64,000 nt of DNA from Ciona intestinalis (taxonomy: Eukaryota; Chordata; Ascidiacea; Phlebobranchia; Cionidae): contig NC_020177.2 in NCBI RefSeq assembly GCF_000224145.3, positions 1 through 64,000 on the forward strand, in the 5' to 3' direction. The notes beneath the pieces were generated by a model. It did no database searches. It was not told the origin of the DNA and saw only the letters and a program-made list of their open reading frames with translations. Of the stretch, positions 31,185 through 42,596 are shown piece by piece (position 1 is the stretch's first letter; every line of letters begins with the position of its first letter). A program made the translations under genes and the position numbers.

Positions 31185-34100
31185 ATGAACTGGATGGGCG
31201 GCGTTCAGTAAGTATTATATTGTGTTAAATCTGTTGTCTTACCTACTGTATATAAAAGCCATGCGTTTAAACCTATTCCTAATTATTTTGTTGATTTCCC
31301 AAAGCACTTTGTGTGTGGCTAAAAAAATAAAAACTTTTACAACTTTTTAAACTAGCACGTATTTTATTTTAAGAAACAAAATTGGGCGCAACAAGAAAGA
31401 ACAACAAAAACAAAAGGTATAATTTAGTTATTACAAAAGTAATTTACCTCATATTTATCAAACATTGTGTACCAATACCATAGTTCCCTCTGATATGTTG
31501 GTGTCTGTAATGGATTAAGAAAGTTCCATTTATTCATCCTGAAGTTCGTAGTGCAAAGGTGTATACAGGGCACTTAATTGTAGTTTGTCACTCTTTTTCT
31601 TATTAAAGGCAACTTAGAGCTTTGCCACATTTATTTGTTGTATAGATAATCAGTATAATAATGTCAATCAACCCAAACCTGCAAATTACAAATATATTTA
31701 AACTCTTTGTTTTCGCAGGAATTTTTTGAGCGACGACGAGTGCAGAAGGTTATAGGGAGGGGTACCACTAGAGGGAAACACGGAGTTAGTAGAGATATTT
31801 TAAACCTTGCGTGCGTGTCGAGGTTTACTAAACATCCGTTCAGTAAGTTGCAATGTTATATAATGTTTCTATGATAATTACCCTTTTTGCTCCAGATATT
31901 GAAAACAGAGAGACCAGTTCAGAGCGTTTGGAAAAGTTGAGGAAAAAACGACCAAAAGAAGGTTTGTGGTTGTTGGTTGTGAATGAATACCCGGTGTTTA
32001 TTAAATACGACCAATCCACACCTTTTGTTCCTTACATTTACTTTACTACCAGTGCAGTTTGTTTTATGTTTTCATTTCAGACAAATTTCAATTCAACCAA
32101 AAATACAAACGTGTATTTCTCTCATCTGGGGATTCCCCACCAAATATCAACCAATCAAAGATAGAATTAGATGACGGAAAACAAGAAATGAATAAAAAGT
32201 AAATTCAGGGTTGTAACGAAAAAATTGAATGAAATTTGTAACCAGTGGCACAGCATGTATTGATGGTTTCATTATCACACGCTTTTGTCACTAATGTTCA
32301 ATGCTTTTGTATTCCATCATTTCGATAACAAGTGTTTGTTTCTTATAACTTATACTCACATGGCCACCATTTCATATTAAAGTTCATTAAATAAATAGAA
32401 TAGAGAAAAATCTGGAAAGTCTTGCAGAAAAAGTTAAAGTTGACTGGTAACTAAAAGATTAAACAAAAAACATATAAAGGATTGAAAAAGTGTTGTACTT
32501 CAACAAATATAATACAAAACGAATCACATTTCCCCAACAGCAACCCGACAACAACTACCTCACTATGGACTCCATTTATGACAGATGAAGATTTCAAAAC
32601 CATTCTCCCATCTCATCAATCAACACCCATGCCACAGGTGGTGTATAAGTTACAACATCTCAATCGTACATAATATGAACTTGTATTAATATATATAGTG
32701 GGGTGGGGGAAGATGGGACACCTTTTCATTCTATTCTTATCCTTTTTGGTAGTAAACAAAGAACATTCAAAGAATTATAAAACCGTATCCTCACGCCTCC
32801 CATAGACTGCTGTTAATTGTTTAAAACAAAAGTGATATATGGATATTTTGTGTTAAAGGTGTCCCATCTTCCCCCACTTTTAAATGATATTCTTTCTGCT
32901 GTTTTTGCAAGATAAAATTTCCGCTGCCTTTCTTACAATTGCACGTAAAACAAAACACAATATGTTCCAGTTCCAGAAATAGCGCTGCTTATTTACAAAA
33001 AGTTTTCCTCGAGCAATGAGAATGTTTTTAAACTTAATTAACGGAATATATTCACAACAGGTTCAGCCAGGAAGATACCATCATAACTATCCAGGTAAAA
33101 CATCTTTGATTTGTATAAACTATCCCAGAATGTAACAAGCTTCAAGGTCTCTAAACACACATATTGTATTAATGTTGAAAGTGACGTTAAAATGAAACTT
33201 TCTTTCACAGCCTCCCCTCCCCATGCGTCGCACTCTATGGTTAAAACATCTTCACTACAAGTTAACAGGTGGTGTAAATATGTGGACAAACTGCTGTAGA
33301 AGTAAGAGCTTAGATCTGTTTCAATGGCAGCACAGCATCAGCAAACCTCATACACAAGAATATGATTTATTTCTTTGAATACAAAGATTAAATGAATTAA
33401 AACAATGAGTGGAAGAGAGAAGGGAATTAGCAGCAAAACACGTTTGTTAAAGCACACTACGGGTAAAAAATACTTGACAGAAAATTGTCCTCCTGTTACG
33501 ATATAACTGCTGTAACCACTTACCACTAGAATTGGATGTAGGCTACATTATAATAAATAGGGAAGTTAAACATTTATTACAAACACTCAGGAACCACTCA
33601 AGCGTAACAAACACCTCAGATTACTTCTCCATTCAACCGGAACCAACTTTTGAAAGATCAATACAGGGGAATCCCCTCAATATGGTGGGTTCATTGTTGT
33701 CATGGGCATCAAACCTGGGGTAGCAGGCCAACCACACGTACATGCACTAGTAAACATAACAACTTGTTTTGCACGATAGTGTCTAACTATTCCTGCCTCC
33801 CCTTATAACAATCTAAACCCCCTTTTTTGACTGCCCCCCTTCCTTCTTAACCCTATATGTTTATACAGACACACCATGTAGGGGCTTCCCCCAATGAGAT
33901 ACCACGAGAACAAAGTCCACCAAATGTGAAACGGATTGTTACCTTCAATGATGTGTACCAGGACGATGTAGGTTTGATTGACAGCCGTATATTTGTTTGA
34001 CAGTTGTATGTTTGATTGACAGGTTGTGTTTGATTGACAACTGTATGTTTGGTTGACAGGTGTTTGATTGACAGCCATATATTTGATTGACAGGTTGTGT

Positions 34101-35133
34101 TTAGTGACAGCCATATATTTGATTGACAGGTTAGAGGTGAACATATATTCGATGATTCCCCACAGTTCACAGATCAAGGTGAGTTAAAAACATCAAGATA
34201 AATTATACCATCATCATCACACATGTACAATACACAGGTGTCTACATCAACAAGAACGTTCACTTCCCATCCCCCCATAAACCATGCAAGCAACAAACCA
34301 ACAACAACCATTCAATGTAAGTTGTTCAACGTTAAGTTTGCATAAAGCTGTGTTATGGTGCGGAGACCAAGCCAATTCACAAACTTTCTGTATATTTTCA
34401 GTTGAGCAAAACGGTGTTCTGGTAGTTGCCATATATTTAAACTAAAATTACAATAAATATAATTGCTTTGTTATCTGAATATAGTTTCAGAAGCCCTGGC
34501 CCAAATGTTGGTGTTTATTTCAATAATAATAGTAATGCCATACCTCAAACAATAATGTCAGCTTTGTAGCTGTGGCTTCCATCTGTTGTACAATAACCTG
34601 TAACCTTCAGTTTTAACGATGACGTTCATGGTTCATCACACCAACATTGTGAAACAAACTTGTTCGATCAAGATTCAAACTGGATAGAACCGGATCCAAC
34701 CAGTTCAAACTACCAACCCTATTGTGACCAACAAAGCTTGAATATGACATCATCAATATACAGTATGACATCATCATTGTATGATAATACATCATCAGAA
34801 AGTATATCTGTTTATCAAGATTTGTCGCCCGTCAAACTATCTATGACATCACAACGACGTAATATGACATCACCACAACAACGAAGTATGACATCGTCAC
34901 GACAGAATATGACATCACCACGACGTAATATGACATCACCACGACGTAATATGACATCACCACGGTATAATATGATATCACAAGCAACTATGACATCACC
35001 AACAAAACAAACTTTCCGTTACACGATGACATCACCATGTATGACATCACAATCCACCATTCTACACGACAAAGCATGTAGTCCGATACAATGGACAAGT
35101 TGCAAAGAGTTGAAAACAACAAACTATGTTTGA
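31185..35133 (+). CDS. REDIC1: C12orf40/REDIC1 homologue, meiotic crossover factor
   Basis: Fourteen exons close in frame to 484 residues: 31185-31207, 31374-31416, 31719-31842, 31896-31961, 32081-32198, 32399-32446, 32541-32637, 33061-33094, 33211-33268, 33591-33684, 33869-33967, 34130-34178, 34238-34316, 34611-35133. The N-terminus (MNWMGGVQ, then KEQQKQKEFFERRR and SRDILNLACV) matches the conserved start of vertebrate C12orf40 as I remember it (MNW.GG, RRKQKEYFEKHR, SLDILNL). That protein is reported to act in meiotic recombination. The rest is Ser/Asn/Gln-rich and probably disordered. The C-terminus contains about ten MTSPRRN-type heptads encoded by a 21-nt minisatellite. It is convergent with REC8, 536 bp away. 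The assignment rests on the N-terminal 60 residues only. Confidence 0.78.
32697..32880. mobile_element. Family B MITE in a REDIC1 intron
   Basis: Starts GTGGGGTGGGGGAAGATGGG and ends AAGGTGTCCCATCTTCCCCC. Its internal sequence matches the copies at 6031 and 14298. Confidence 0.78.
33385..33495 (+). mobile_element. Dispersed repeat family A, one copy
   Basis: Contains GAGAAGGGAATTAGCAGCAA, then a degenerate GTTAAAGCACACTACGGGTA and ACTTGACAGAAAATTGTC. It matches the copies at 48735 and 51845. Confidence 0.55.
33968..34129 (+). repeat. Intronic minisatellite with repeated splice-acceptor-like units
   Basis: A run of about seven variants of GTTTGATTGACAG, with spacers GCCGTATAT or GTTGT, fills REDIC1 intron 11 and ends in the true acceptor GATTGACAG before exon 12. 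Each unit therefore carries a candidate 3' splice site. Confidence 0.8.
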
Positions 35134-35669
35134 TAGAAAGCTGTTTGTTCTTTAATGTTTTTATTACTTTCTTAATTTAGAAAAATATTTTGACTAAAAC
35201 TTTGTTCTTAGCGTAAACTTTGGTTTTAAATAAAATTCTTGAGAGTTTTTATAAATGCTGCTGAATATGAATGTCAACACACCTTCATGGTACACAGTGT
35301 TATTCCCATGATTGAATGGGTTTCCCATGTTGTAAGCCCTGGTTTTATGATTGCTTACAGGGCACACCAAACAGCTGAGGTAAGCCAACAGTGAGCATGA
35401 GGTGTATGAATCAACTTATACACATAAACCAACAATCTACAGAAGCCTAGACATACAGCTTTAATCTTCAACCATAATTTTTGTCACAATGCATTACCAA
35501 CCTTGTAATAGTTATTGTTCGAAAATCTTTCTTAAAACATAAAAAACTTTCATTTATTTTCAATGATTTGGTAAAACAAAGAACAAAATAAATATTCTGA
35601 AAAAATAAAAAACAATAATCTAAAAACAAAAAACTGAATTTAAAACTCTCGACAACAACCACGATATGT

Positions 35670-38600
35670 TTAAGTATCACTCCCGAAACCTGTCGCTACA
35701 ACTGATATACTAAAGTCAGAATAAGCTTCATCTTGTTGGAGCAATAACTTGCCTTCTTTGGACAACCCTGTGTGAGAAAGTCTATCTCACAAACTATTTG
35801 CTACTAATGTAATATATACTGAGGTCTCCCCTGGTATAATACCGCTAATTCTAAAACCAGCTTATAATAGTGTTGTTTGTTTTAAAGCAATTGTTGAACT
35901 CCTCAATAATAATATTAATGCCACCTTATACTCAAAACCACCTTGTCTACTTAACCTCCCACATGGCTAATGTTAACTGGCTGCTCTTTATTCAAATAAA
36001 TTAAAACTGACCGTTTATATAAACTTAATAAATCCTGTTATATAAGTATGTATCTATGGTATGCAACAGAGTTGGCTTCACCAACAAACGTCAACTTACG
36101 GAGAACATCGGAAAATATCCTGACAGCTTGTCGTCTAATAGTAATGAATGGTGGAGCGATCGTTTCGAAACTAATCACTCCTTCCCCTGCACTTGTGATC
36201 AACCTAAACAACCCATGTTTAATTATAATATTGTGGGGTGAGATGGGACACCATATAATATTTTATTGTCATGGCTTTAACAATTGTTTTGTAATTCAAT
36301 CAATATTCATTGTTTATTATCAAATTTGGATGAGAAAAGAGAATAAAACATGTCCCATCTTACTCCACTCTAGTATTTAAGTTAAATAAAGTAACATTTC
36401 ACCTCATCGTTCGTTCTTTCGATGAAGTACGCAGAACAGGATCTATAGGGGCACCATGATCCAAACTAAATATGGGGTCAACACTGCAAAATATTTGGTC
36501 AACACCGCCACATATATTTCTGACATAAAGTTAATTTGAATGAAACTAACCTTGGAACAGATTGATCCACTGGGTCTACAAATAACCCATGTTAATATGA
36601 CATCACTGTGTTTAATGCAATAACTTATGGAAATAAAACAATGATTGTATTTGTTGTGTTTCATACACCTTATGCCCGCTTACAAGTTACCACCTATGTA
36701 ACTTTATGGGTGATTGATTTTCTATATGGCTGAGAATTTGAAAACCCATTGGTAAAAACTGGGTTGGAGCAATTGCAGTTATGTGTCCTTGCCCAAGGTC
36801 ACATGCACATACAATGGTGGCAACGACAAGCCTCGAACCCATAACCTCTGGGTTACAGACAGGTGGGCTAAACATCATAACATTATTACACACAAACCTT
36901 ACCAGAAGTTTGTTGCATCTCCGGTTCCAACTGGAAAACATCAGAAATATTTTCCCCTGGAAGTTGGTTCATTGTTGCATCTTGTGCCGAGGTCTATCAA
37001 CATAAATGAGGTAAATATCAACATAATGTTACAGCTTATACAAGTATACGCCTCATGCTTTTAGAAAATATTTCTCCAAAACTCTAAACCCCATGCTCAC
37101 TGCCAAGCATTGCATGTAGGAATAACTATATAACATTGAAACGAATATTATTCAATAAAGTTCCCTTATTACAAACCATCTTCACACAACTAATGTCAAG
37201 GAAGATTAGCAGAAGTTTATGAAAAACCCTTTTACACCTTGATTGAGGTAGAATTAAAAAATATGTAAAAACCCTGAAAACAAAAAACTAGATTTGTGAA
37301 ATTTTATTCAAACAAAATAATAAGATTTAACCCGAAAGTAACAATATAACTTTGAAATACAAAAACCCTAAACTTTTCGGGGGAGCCCCCCCAATGATAC
37401 AACAACCAACCTGCAACCAATTGGATCTTTCCGATTCATTCAAACCATCATCACCAAGTAGTGTTGTGTCGGGAACTGCAATGTTAAGATTATATAAGTT
37501 GTTTATGTCTGTTACATGGTGCACATTGTAACTTATGTGGCTGCAATATGCAAATATTTAATAAGAATAACACAAGTGTTCTGTTCCGTGCCCTCAGCTT
37601 ACTGGTTACCATACCATGTATGTTACTTTGTGGATAATTTTTTTGCATGGCTCACAATTAGGGCAACCCGATAGTAACAATCAATGAGCATATGTATTCT
37701 GGGCAAGACATCAAGGTACAATGGTTACCACCAATGTATCCAACCACTCTGGCAATGCCCAAGATGACAGGCGCAGTATTAAGAGTTATAATCCCCCTCC
37801 CCCCTCCAACCCTCTTTTTACCTCTCGGCGCTTCAACAGATTCATCCACCTGCACGGGGATCCCCCTTAACTGAGAATCCTGCATCCCTAGAATCGTCTC
37901 TTCAAACAAAACATCAGCCACGTTTCGCACTTTATCGAAATATTGACGACAAAATCTACGAGGCTGGAAAAGTTTGTTTGTATTTTTATGATTGGATAAT
38001 GGGCCTCAACCATATAGAATAGAATGTGCATATACAATGTTGGGGTAATGAATGGGTCAACTCTGGTCTAAATCTCAGGTTCCATGGCGTGCCTCACTGT
38101 AGGACCTCACTCATATAGAATAGAATGTGCATATACACTTTTGGGGTAATAATGGGCCAACTCTGGCTTAAATATAATAACCAAAATTATTATTATTAAT
38201 ACACATTGTGTTGAAACAATTACCATGAATAGATGTTGTCTTGTAGGTGGAATCCAAGTTTTACATGCGTGTTGTGATAATTGTGTGGCTGTGGGCAGGG
38301 GTGGGGGGAAGGTAGCTTGGACCTGTGTGTGCAAGGTTTATACACCTCACTATACAAACCATATACAAGCTTACCCGAGCTCTGTCATCAAACTCCTCCC
38401 TACTAATAACTCCCCCTCTTAAATTATCCCTTAGTAAATTAGAAGGGATAGCAACCACCCTATCAATGATGACACGCGTGTTCCGTGTTCGTTCTCTCCT
38501 TGGGGAAACCACCCTGGGTTCAACAGGGTCAAGCACGATAGGTGAGTGAGCACTAGATGTCGCCTGTGTGTAGGATGGCTGTTGTAAGTATCCATGTTAT

Positions 38601-41600
38601 GTTTTGTTATCTAACGTCACAATTGTCATTATTATACCACATATGCAATTATTAAATGTCAACTATGTTGTAAATCTAGCTGTCAATTGTCGTGTAAACA
38701 GGTTCTTTTATACATATTTCATAAAACATTTATTTAAGGCTGTCTAGAAAACCTCTGCTCATGGCTTTGTTGTTTTATATGCTAATTGCCGTAAAGTAAA
38801 TAAAATACCAGGCGTAAATATGTTAAAACAAATCTAGGGTATTTTATTGATGGAGCAGGCGACCACTGGTGTTGAGTGTCTGGTTTAAGTTAAACACCTC
38901 ACCTGATCAGAAGATGTGGCTTCAGCACGTGATGTATCAGCTTGTGGTTCAAATCCTGAACAAGAAAGTTATTTCATTGATTTATTTAATTTGTAAATAT
39001 ACATTCAGGAAATTGTCCAATAAACAAACAGTCTGGCACCGTGGCACAGTGGTTAACGCATGTGACTCACCTGTCTGTAGCCAAAAGGTTACAGGTTCTA
39101 GGCTCGTTGCTGCTACTACTGTGGCTATGTGTCCTTAGGCAATACACCTGGCAGCAACAACATATACCAACAATTGCCACAAGATCTCTTTCACACTTAT
39201 AATACACCTGGCAGCAACAACATATACCAACAATTGCCAGAAGATCTCTTTCACACTTATAACACACCTGGCAGCAACAACATATACCAACAATTGACAC
39301 AAGATCTCTTTCACTCTTATAATACACCTGGCAGCAACAACATATACCAACAATTGACACAAGATCTCTTTCACTCTTATAATACACCTGGCAGCAACAA
39401 CATATACTTATACAGAATACCTGGAATAGTTTGGTCCTCAATTATCTGGTCAGGCACCAATTGTTCAAAAGGAGGAATTAATTGTTCATGAGCATCTTGG
39501 AGCAGAGGAGCATCAATCAATTGTTCAGGAGCATCCACTGATTGTTCAAGAGCATCCACTGATTGTCTAGGAGCATCCACCGATTGTTCAGGAGCAGAAA
39601 CCGATTGTCTAGGAGCATCCACTGTTTGTTCAGGAGCATCTTGGAGCAGAGGAGCAGCGAGAATCGATTGATCTTCATTGTTTGTTCGTTCTGGTGCCTT
39701 CACTGGTCTTCTTGGCGTCCTGGGACAAAATATTTAGAATAATTAAACATTTAATACAACACCCAATGTGGAATGTGTGTTTAAGTTCAGAAAACATGCT
39801 TAAACATTGTTTTAAAACTTTAATAATGAGTCTGTAAAAGAAAATATTGAGAGTGGGCACTCCTAAATTAATAATAAACTGTCCTTTTATTTTATTGCCT
39901 ATGGTAAACTAGCTTAACTACATTATTAACAACACAACTTACGAAACATGTTGTCTGGTGGTTGGAGTGGTTACGTTGGCACGAGCATCAAACGATGGAA
40001 ATAACTCGAGATCATCTGATGTGAACAAACCATCGATGTTGACGTTGTGGAAATCATCGAACAACATCGGGTCATCTGCTATCTGTTTGTGGGTGTGTGT
40101 TGACTATGTGGGTTGGATGAATGTAACTTATTTATCCTCGCATGGCAGGGAAACTACAGTTGTACATTCAAACAGAATCAGATTTGAATTATAAATAACT
40201 TACATGTGGTGGTTGCTCCTGTAATGTTATCGACGCAATATCTCTCACAACAAACCGATCGTCAATCAAAGCAGAATCCTGGAAAGATAGAAATCCTAAA
40301 CTAAATTTTTTGCTCAAGATGTATAATCAAAAATTGACAACTTGGTATTTTGATTTCAACTTTATGGCCAACACATATTACTTTATAAGTGCTGTAACTG
40401 CCATGCATTTTACAATTTGTAAAAGAATCTTCTGACATATTAGGTAATTATGTGTGTGCTTAGATAAGACACGGCAGACCCTGATGATGTTTCACCGTAT
40501 AGCAGACAAAACATTGGCCTTTATAAGATCACTAAACAAAAGCTAGATTTATAATACACCTAGCAGCAACAGCATAATATACATATTCAAAGTTTCACGG
40601 CAAATTGAAGTCCTAATTTTTTTCTTTCAGATCACAAAGGCTGTCATACATAGGCTATCAACTTTTTATTTATTTCAACCAACATTTTATAAAAAGTGAG
40701 AAAATAAAATTAGGGAACAAAATCCTCATTGTTCGATAAACCAACCATTTGTTGAGGGCTTCCTCCAGATGTTCCAACCATCATATCTCCTTCCATTCCT
40801 CCAAGGAAACCTGATGATATTCCACCATACAACGGATCTACTGTGAGGGGAACTTCAATATAGGGGGCCTCGTCCGATGGTAGGGGTGCTGGGGCTCGCT
40901 GGGGAGCGGGGCCGGGAGTGTCATCGGAGGTTGGGGCGGGGTAAATTGGGGTCATTCGAAACCGACGGAGGATTTGCAACGAGTGTTGCACGTCGCCTGA
41001 AAACAAGGAATTCACGATTCTTAAAATTAAAACATTCGGCCAGGTTTTTTATTTAATGGAAAGTAACTGAAAAATGCAATTTTGTATCGGTCCTTTATGT
41101 AGATTAGGCATTGTACACTTTGTAGTTTTCTAGATCTTCTTAGACATTTTACCAATCCAAACTTGCCTCTCTGGATCTATTTGCAGGGCAACAAATTTAG
41201 GGTTTAATCTTTTACCAACTACGTTAATTTATTTGTTCTTCACGAGGTGTATGAAACAGAACCCCAGTGTTATAATGACTGTCGTTTCCCGCCATGAAAG
41301 GATCAAAAGTTACATTCATCTCAAACAACTCACTGTACAAAGTGGCAACCTTCATGTTGTAAACAACCATCACCCCATATACTAGCTGTGCGGATAATCG
41401 GAGGGAAAACCCCTTAACCGATCCCATCCTGCCATCCGATCTTGGCTTGAAATGTTTAAGAAGTTCGTTGCTGTTGGTGAAAGTTTGGGTTAAAAATAAT
41501 ATTGTGAAGTGTTTCTTAACATTAGGTCTTCAACATAAGAGGATCACAATGCTTATAATTCATAAAACCTTAAATCTTTGGGCGCGAGTAAAGAATCCTC

Positions 41601-42026
41601 ATGTATTTTACAGATTAGGCTGGTGGAAAGTTATTGGTAACATTAGCAGATAACGTGGGGGAGGATTCTTCATCAGAACCAAATATGCTTTAAGTATGAG
41701 TGAAGAATCCTTACAAACACAGATATATACAGTAAGTATGGTATATACTTACTGTATATATTCATCGACCCTATACCTTAGATACCAACCCTATAAACCA
41801 AAGCATTAAACATAAATAAATCATATTATTTATAACATAAACTGTAAGTCTGTAACAATAACATCAACTTTAACGTCACCCCCCCCATAATAACCACCTA
41901 CCAGGTTTCCTCCAGTTGAACCGACAAATAATCTTTTTTCTTAATCTTCCCTTTCATCATCGCTGCAAGCCATATAGTGGCGAACTTTCCACCGGTGTTA
42001 ACGAGAACATCGTGGGTGAAAAACAT
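35670..42026 (-). CDS. REC8: REC8-type meiotic cohesin kleisin
   Basis: Fourteen exons close in frame to 593 residues: 42026-41902, 41428-41334, 40996-40746, 40278-40204, 40082-39943, 39719-39421, 38955-38903, 38578-38375, 37963-37822, 37475-37411, 36993-36903, 36442-36403, 36203-36100, 35767-35670. The N-terminal kleisin domain reads MFFTHDVLVNTGGKFATIWLAA, where FATIWLAA favours REC8 over RAD21, then FSLRLSAQLVYGVMVVYN. The middle has an ITLQE motif, an acidic DDPMLFDDF segment, and RVIIDRVVAI-LLRDNL as in RAD21/REC8. The C-terminal winged helix (FETIAPPFITIRRQAVRIFS, then DEAYSDFSI) would bind the SMC1 head. REC8 closes the meiotic cohesin ring and is cut by separase. Exon 6 encodes about nine DAPEQSV-type heptads. 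Reading past the exon 3 donor gives a stop at 40710 followed by poly(A) signals, so a short form is possible. Confidence 0.9.
36230..36372. mobile_element. Family B MITE, shortened
   Basis: Begins TTGTGGGGTGAGATGGGACA and ends CATGTCCCATCTTACTCCAC. It is shorter than other copies and lies in REC8 intron 12 about 25 bp from exon 13. Confidence 0.7.
36655..36890 (-). mobile_element. Near full-length tRNA-derived composite SINE
   Basis: Minus-strand order: a tRNA-like head with a GGTTCGAGGCTTG B box, a linker with CACATAACTGCAATTGCTCC, the body around CCAATGGGTTTTCAAATTCT, and part of the tail module (GTTACATAGGTGGTAACTTG). It serves as the reference layout for the other fragments. It lies in a REC8 intron. 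Confidence 0.8.
39030..39137 (+). mobile_element. SINE head, plus strand
   Basis: A clear tRNA-like pair of Pol III boxes: TGGCACAGTGGTTAACGCAT (A box) and GGTTCTAGGCT (B box), followed by CTGCTACTACTGTGGCTATG. The body is replaced after about 108 bp by a 60-bp tandem repeat. Confidence 0.8.
39138..39415 (+). repeat. 60-bp tandem repeat, about 4.7 copies, next to a REC8 exon
   Basis: The unit contains ACACCTGGCAGCAACAACAT, ATACCAACAATTGCCA and AGATCTCTTTCACACTTAT. Copies differ at few bases. The array ends at the donor of REC8 exon 6 (39421) and starts at the truncated SINE head. Open frames across it on both strands are by-products. Confidence 0.9.
40122..40160 (-). mobile_element. SINE-tail fragment beside REC8 exon 5
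   Basis: Holds GTAACTTATTTATCCTCGCA and TGGCAGGGAAACTACAGTTG, the start of the 98-bp module. It lies about 40 bp upstream (in transcript terms) of exon 5. Confidence 0.65.
40665..40674 (-). terminator. Two overlapping AATAAA poly(A) signals inside REC8 intron 3
   Basis: On the minus strand AATAAATAAA lies about 36-45 nt downstream of the stop codon (40712-40710) that is reached if the exon 3 donor is not used. This is the normal layout of a 3' end and suggests an intronic polyadenylation site. Confidence 0.45.
41240..41333 (+). mobile_element. SINE-tail module abutting REC8 exon 2 donor
   Basis: Contains AGGTGTATGAAACAGAACCC, GTGTTATAATGACTGTCGTT and AAAGTTACATTCATC, then runs into the minus-strand donor ACTCAC of REC8 exon 2. 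Confidence 0.75.
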
Positions 42027-42307
42027 TTCAAACCACTAGTTTACAAACTTTAAAAACAATTAAAGTCTAGATACATAAAACAATTTTTTTTAAAATTTCG
42101 GGAAAATTTCGTGAAGCTTATTTTCCCGCCAAAATGTTAATTTTCATAGAAACAGTGTTTTCGGGGAGTTTCAATATTAATGTGTTGCTCGATGTTCATA
42201 TGCTACTTTTGGCAACAAAGCTAATGTTAAAATGAGTTAGAAGTTTTATATTCAACAACTGCCAACCAAACCCAACGTTAATCACAATATGAATGTTTCA
42301 GTTTCTA

Positions 42308-42480
42308 ATACAGGATAAAACGGTAGCGGCATCGAGCCTCGAACCCGATATCCTCGAGTGACGCAACAAGCACTGTAACCACTGTTTCACGGCGCTGGGT
42401 CAAGTTTACGCCCAAACTCGCATATATTATAACTGTCATTACCCACAGCGTGAGGATAAATAAGTTACATTCATTCATAT
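42308..42480 (-). mobile_element. SINE head with short tail fragment
   Basis: The minus-strand head with GGTTCGAGGCTCG B box and a CAGTGGTTACAGTGCTT A-box arm lies at 42308-42405, followed by a tail-like stretch ending AGGATAAATAAGTTACATTC. It lies between the REC8 start and the last GPCR exon. Confidence 0.65.
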
Positions 42481-42596
42481 CTATACAGCCTCTCAACCAG
42501 AATTACAATTCACAATTTATTTGCAATCATCAAATACGTCATCATGCTGGTAACTTATCCAGGAGCAATAAATAAAATATGACGTCATAATATGAA

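Noticed and set aside
36564-36588. A 25-nt REC8 exon with good-looking splice ends
   Set aside because: Including it breaks the frame into the conserved C-terminus; skipping it joins exons 11 and 12 perfectly.
39067-39491. Repeat proteins on both strands in the 60-bp array
   Set aside because: Open frames arise because 60 is a multiple of three. REC8 exon 6 ends at 39421, so the array is intronic.
40710-41015. An independent 101-residue Pro-rich gene on the minus strand
   Set aside because: It is REC8 exon 3 read past its donor. At most it is the end of a short REC8 form.
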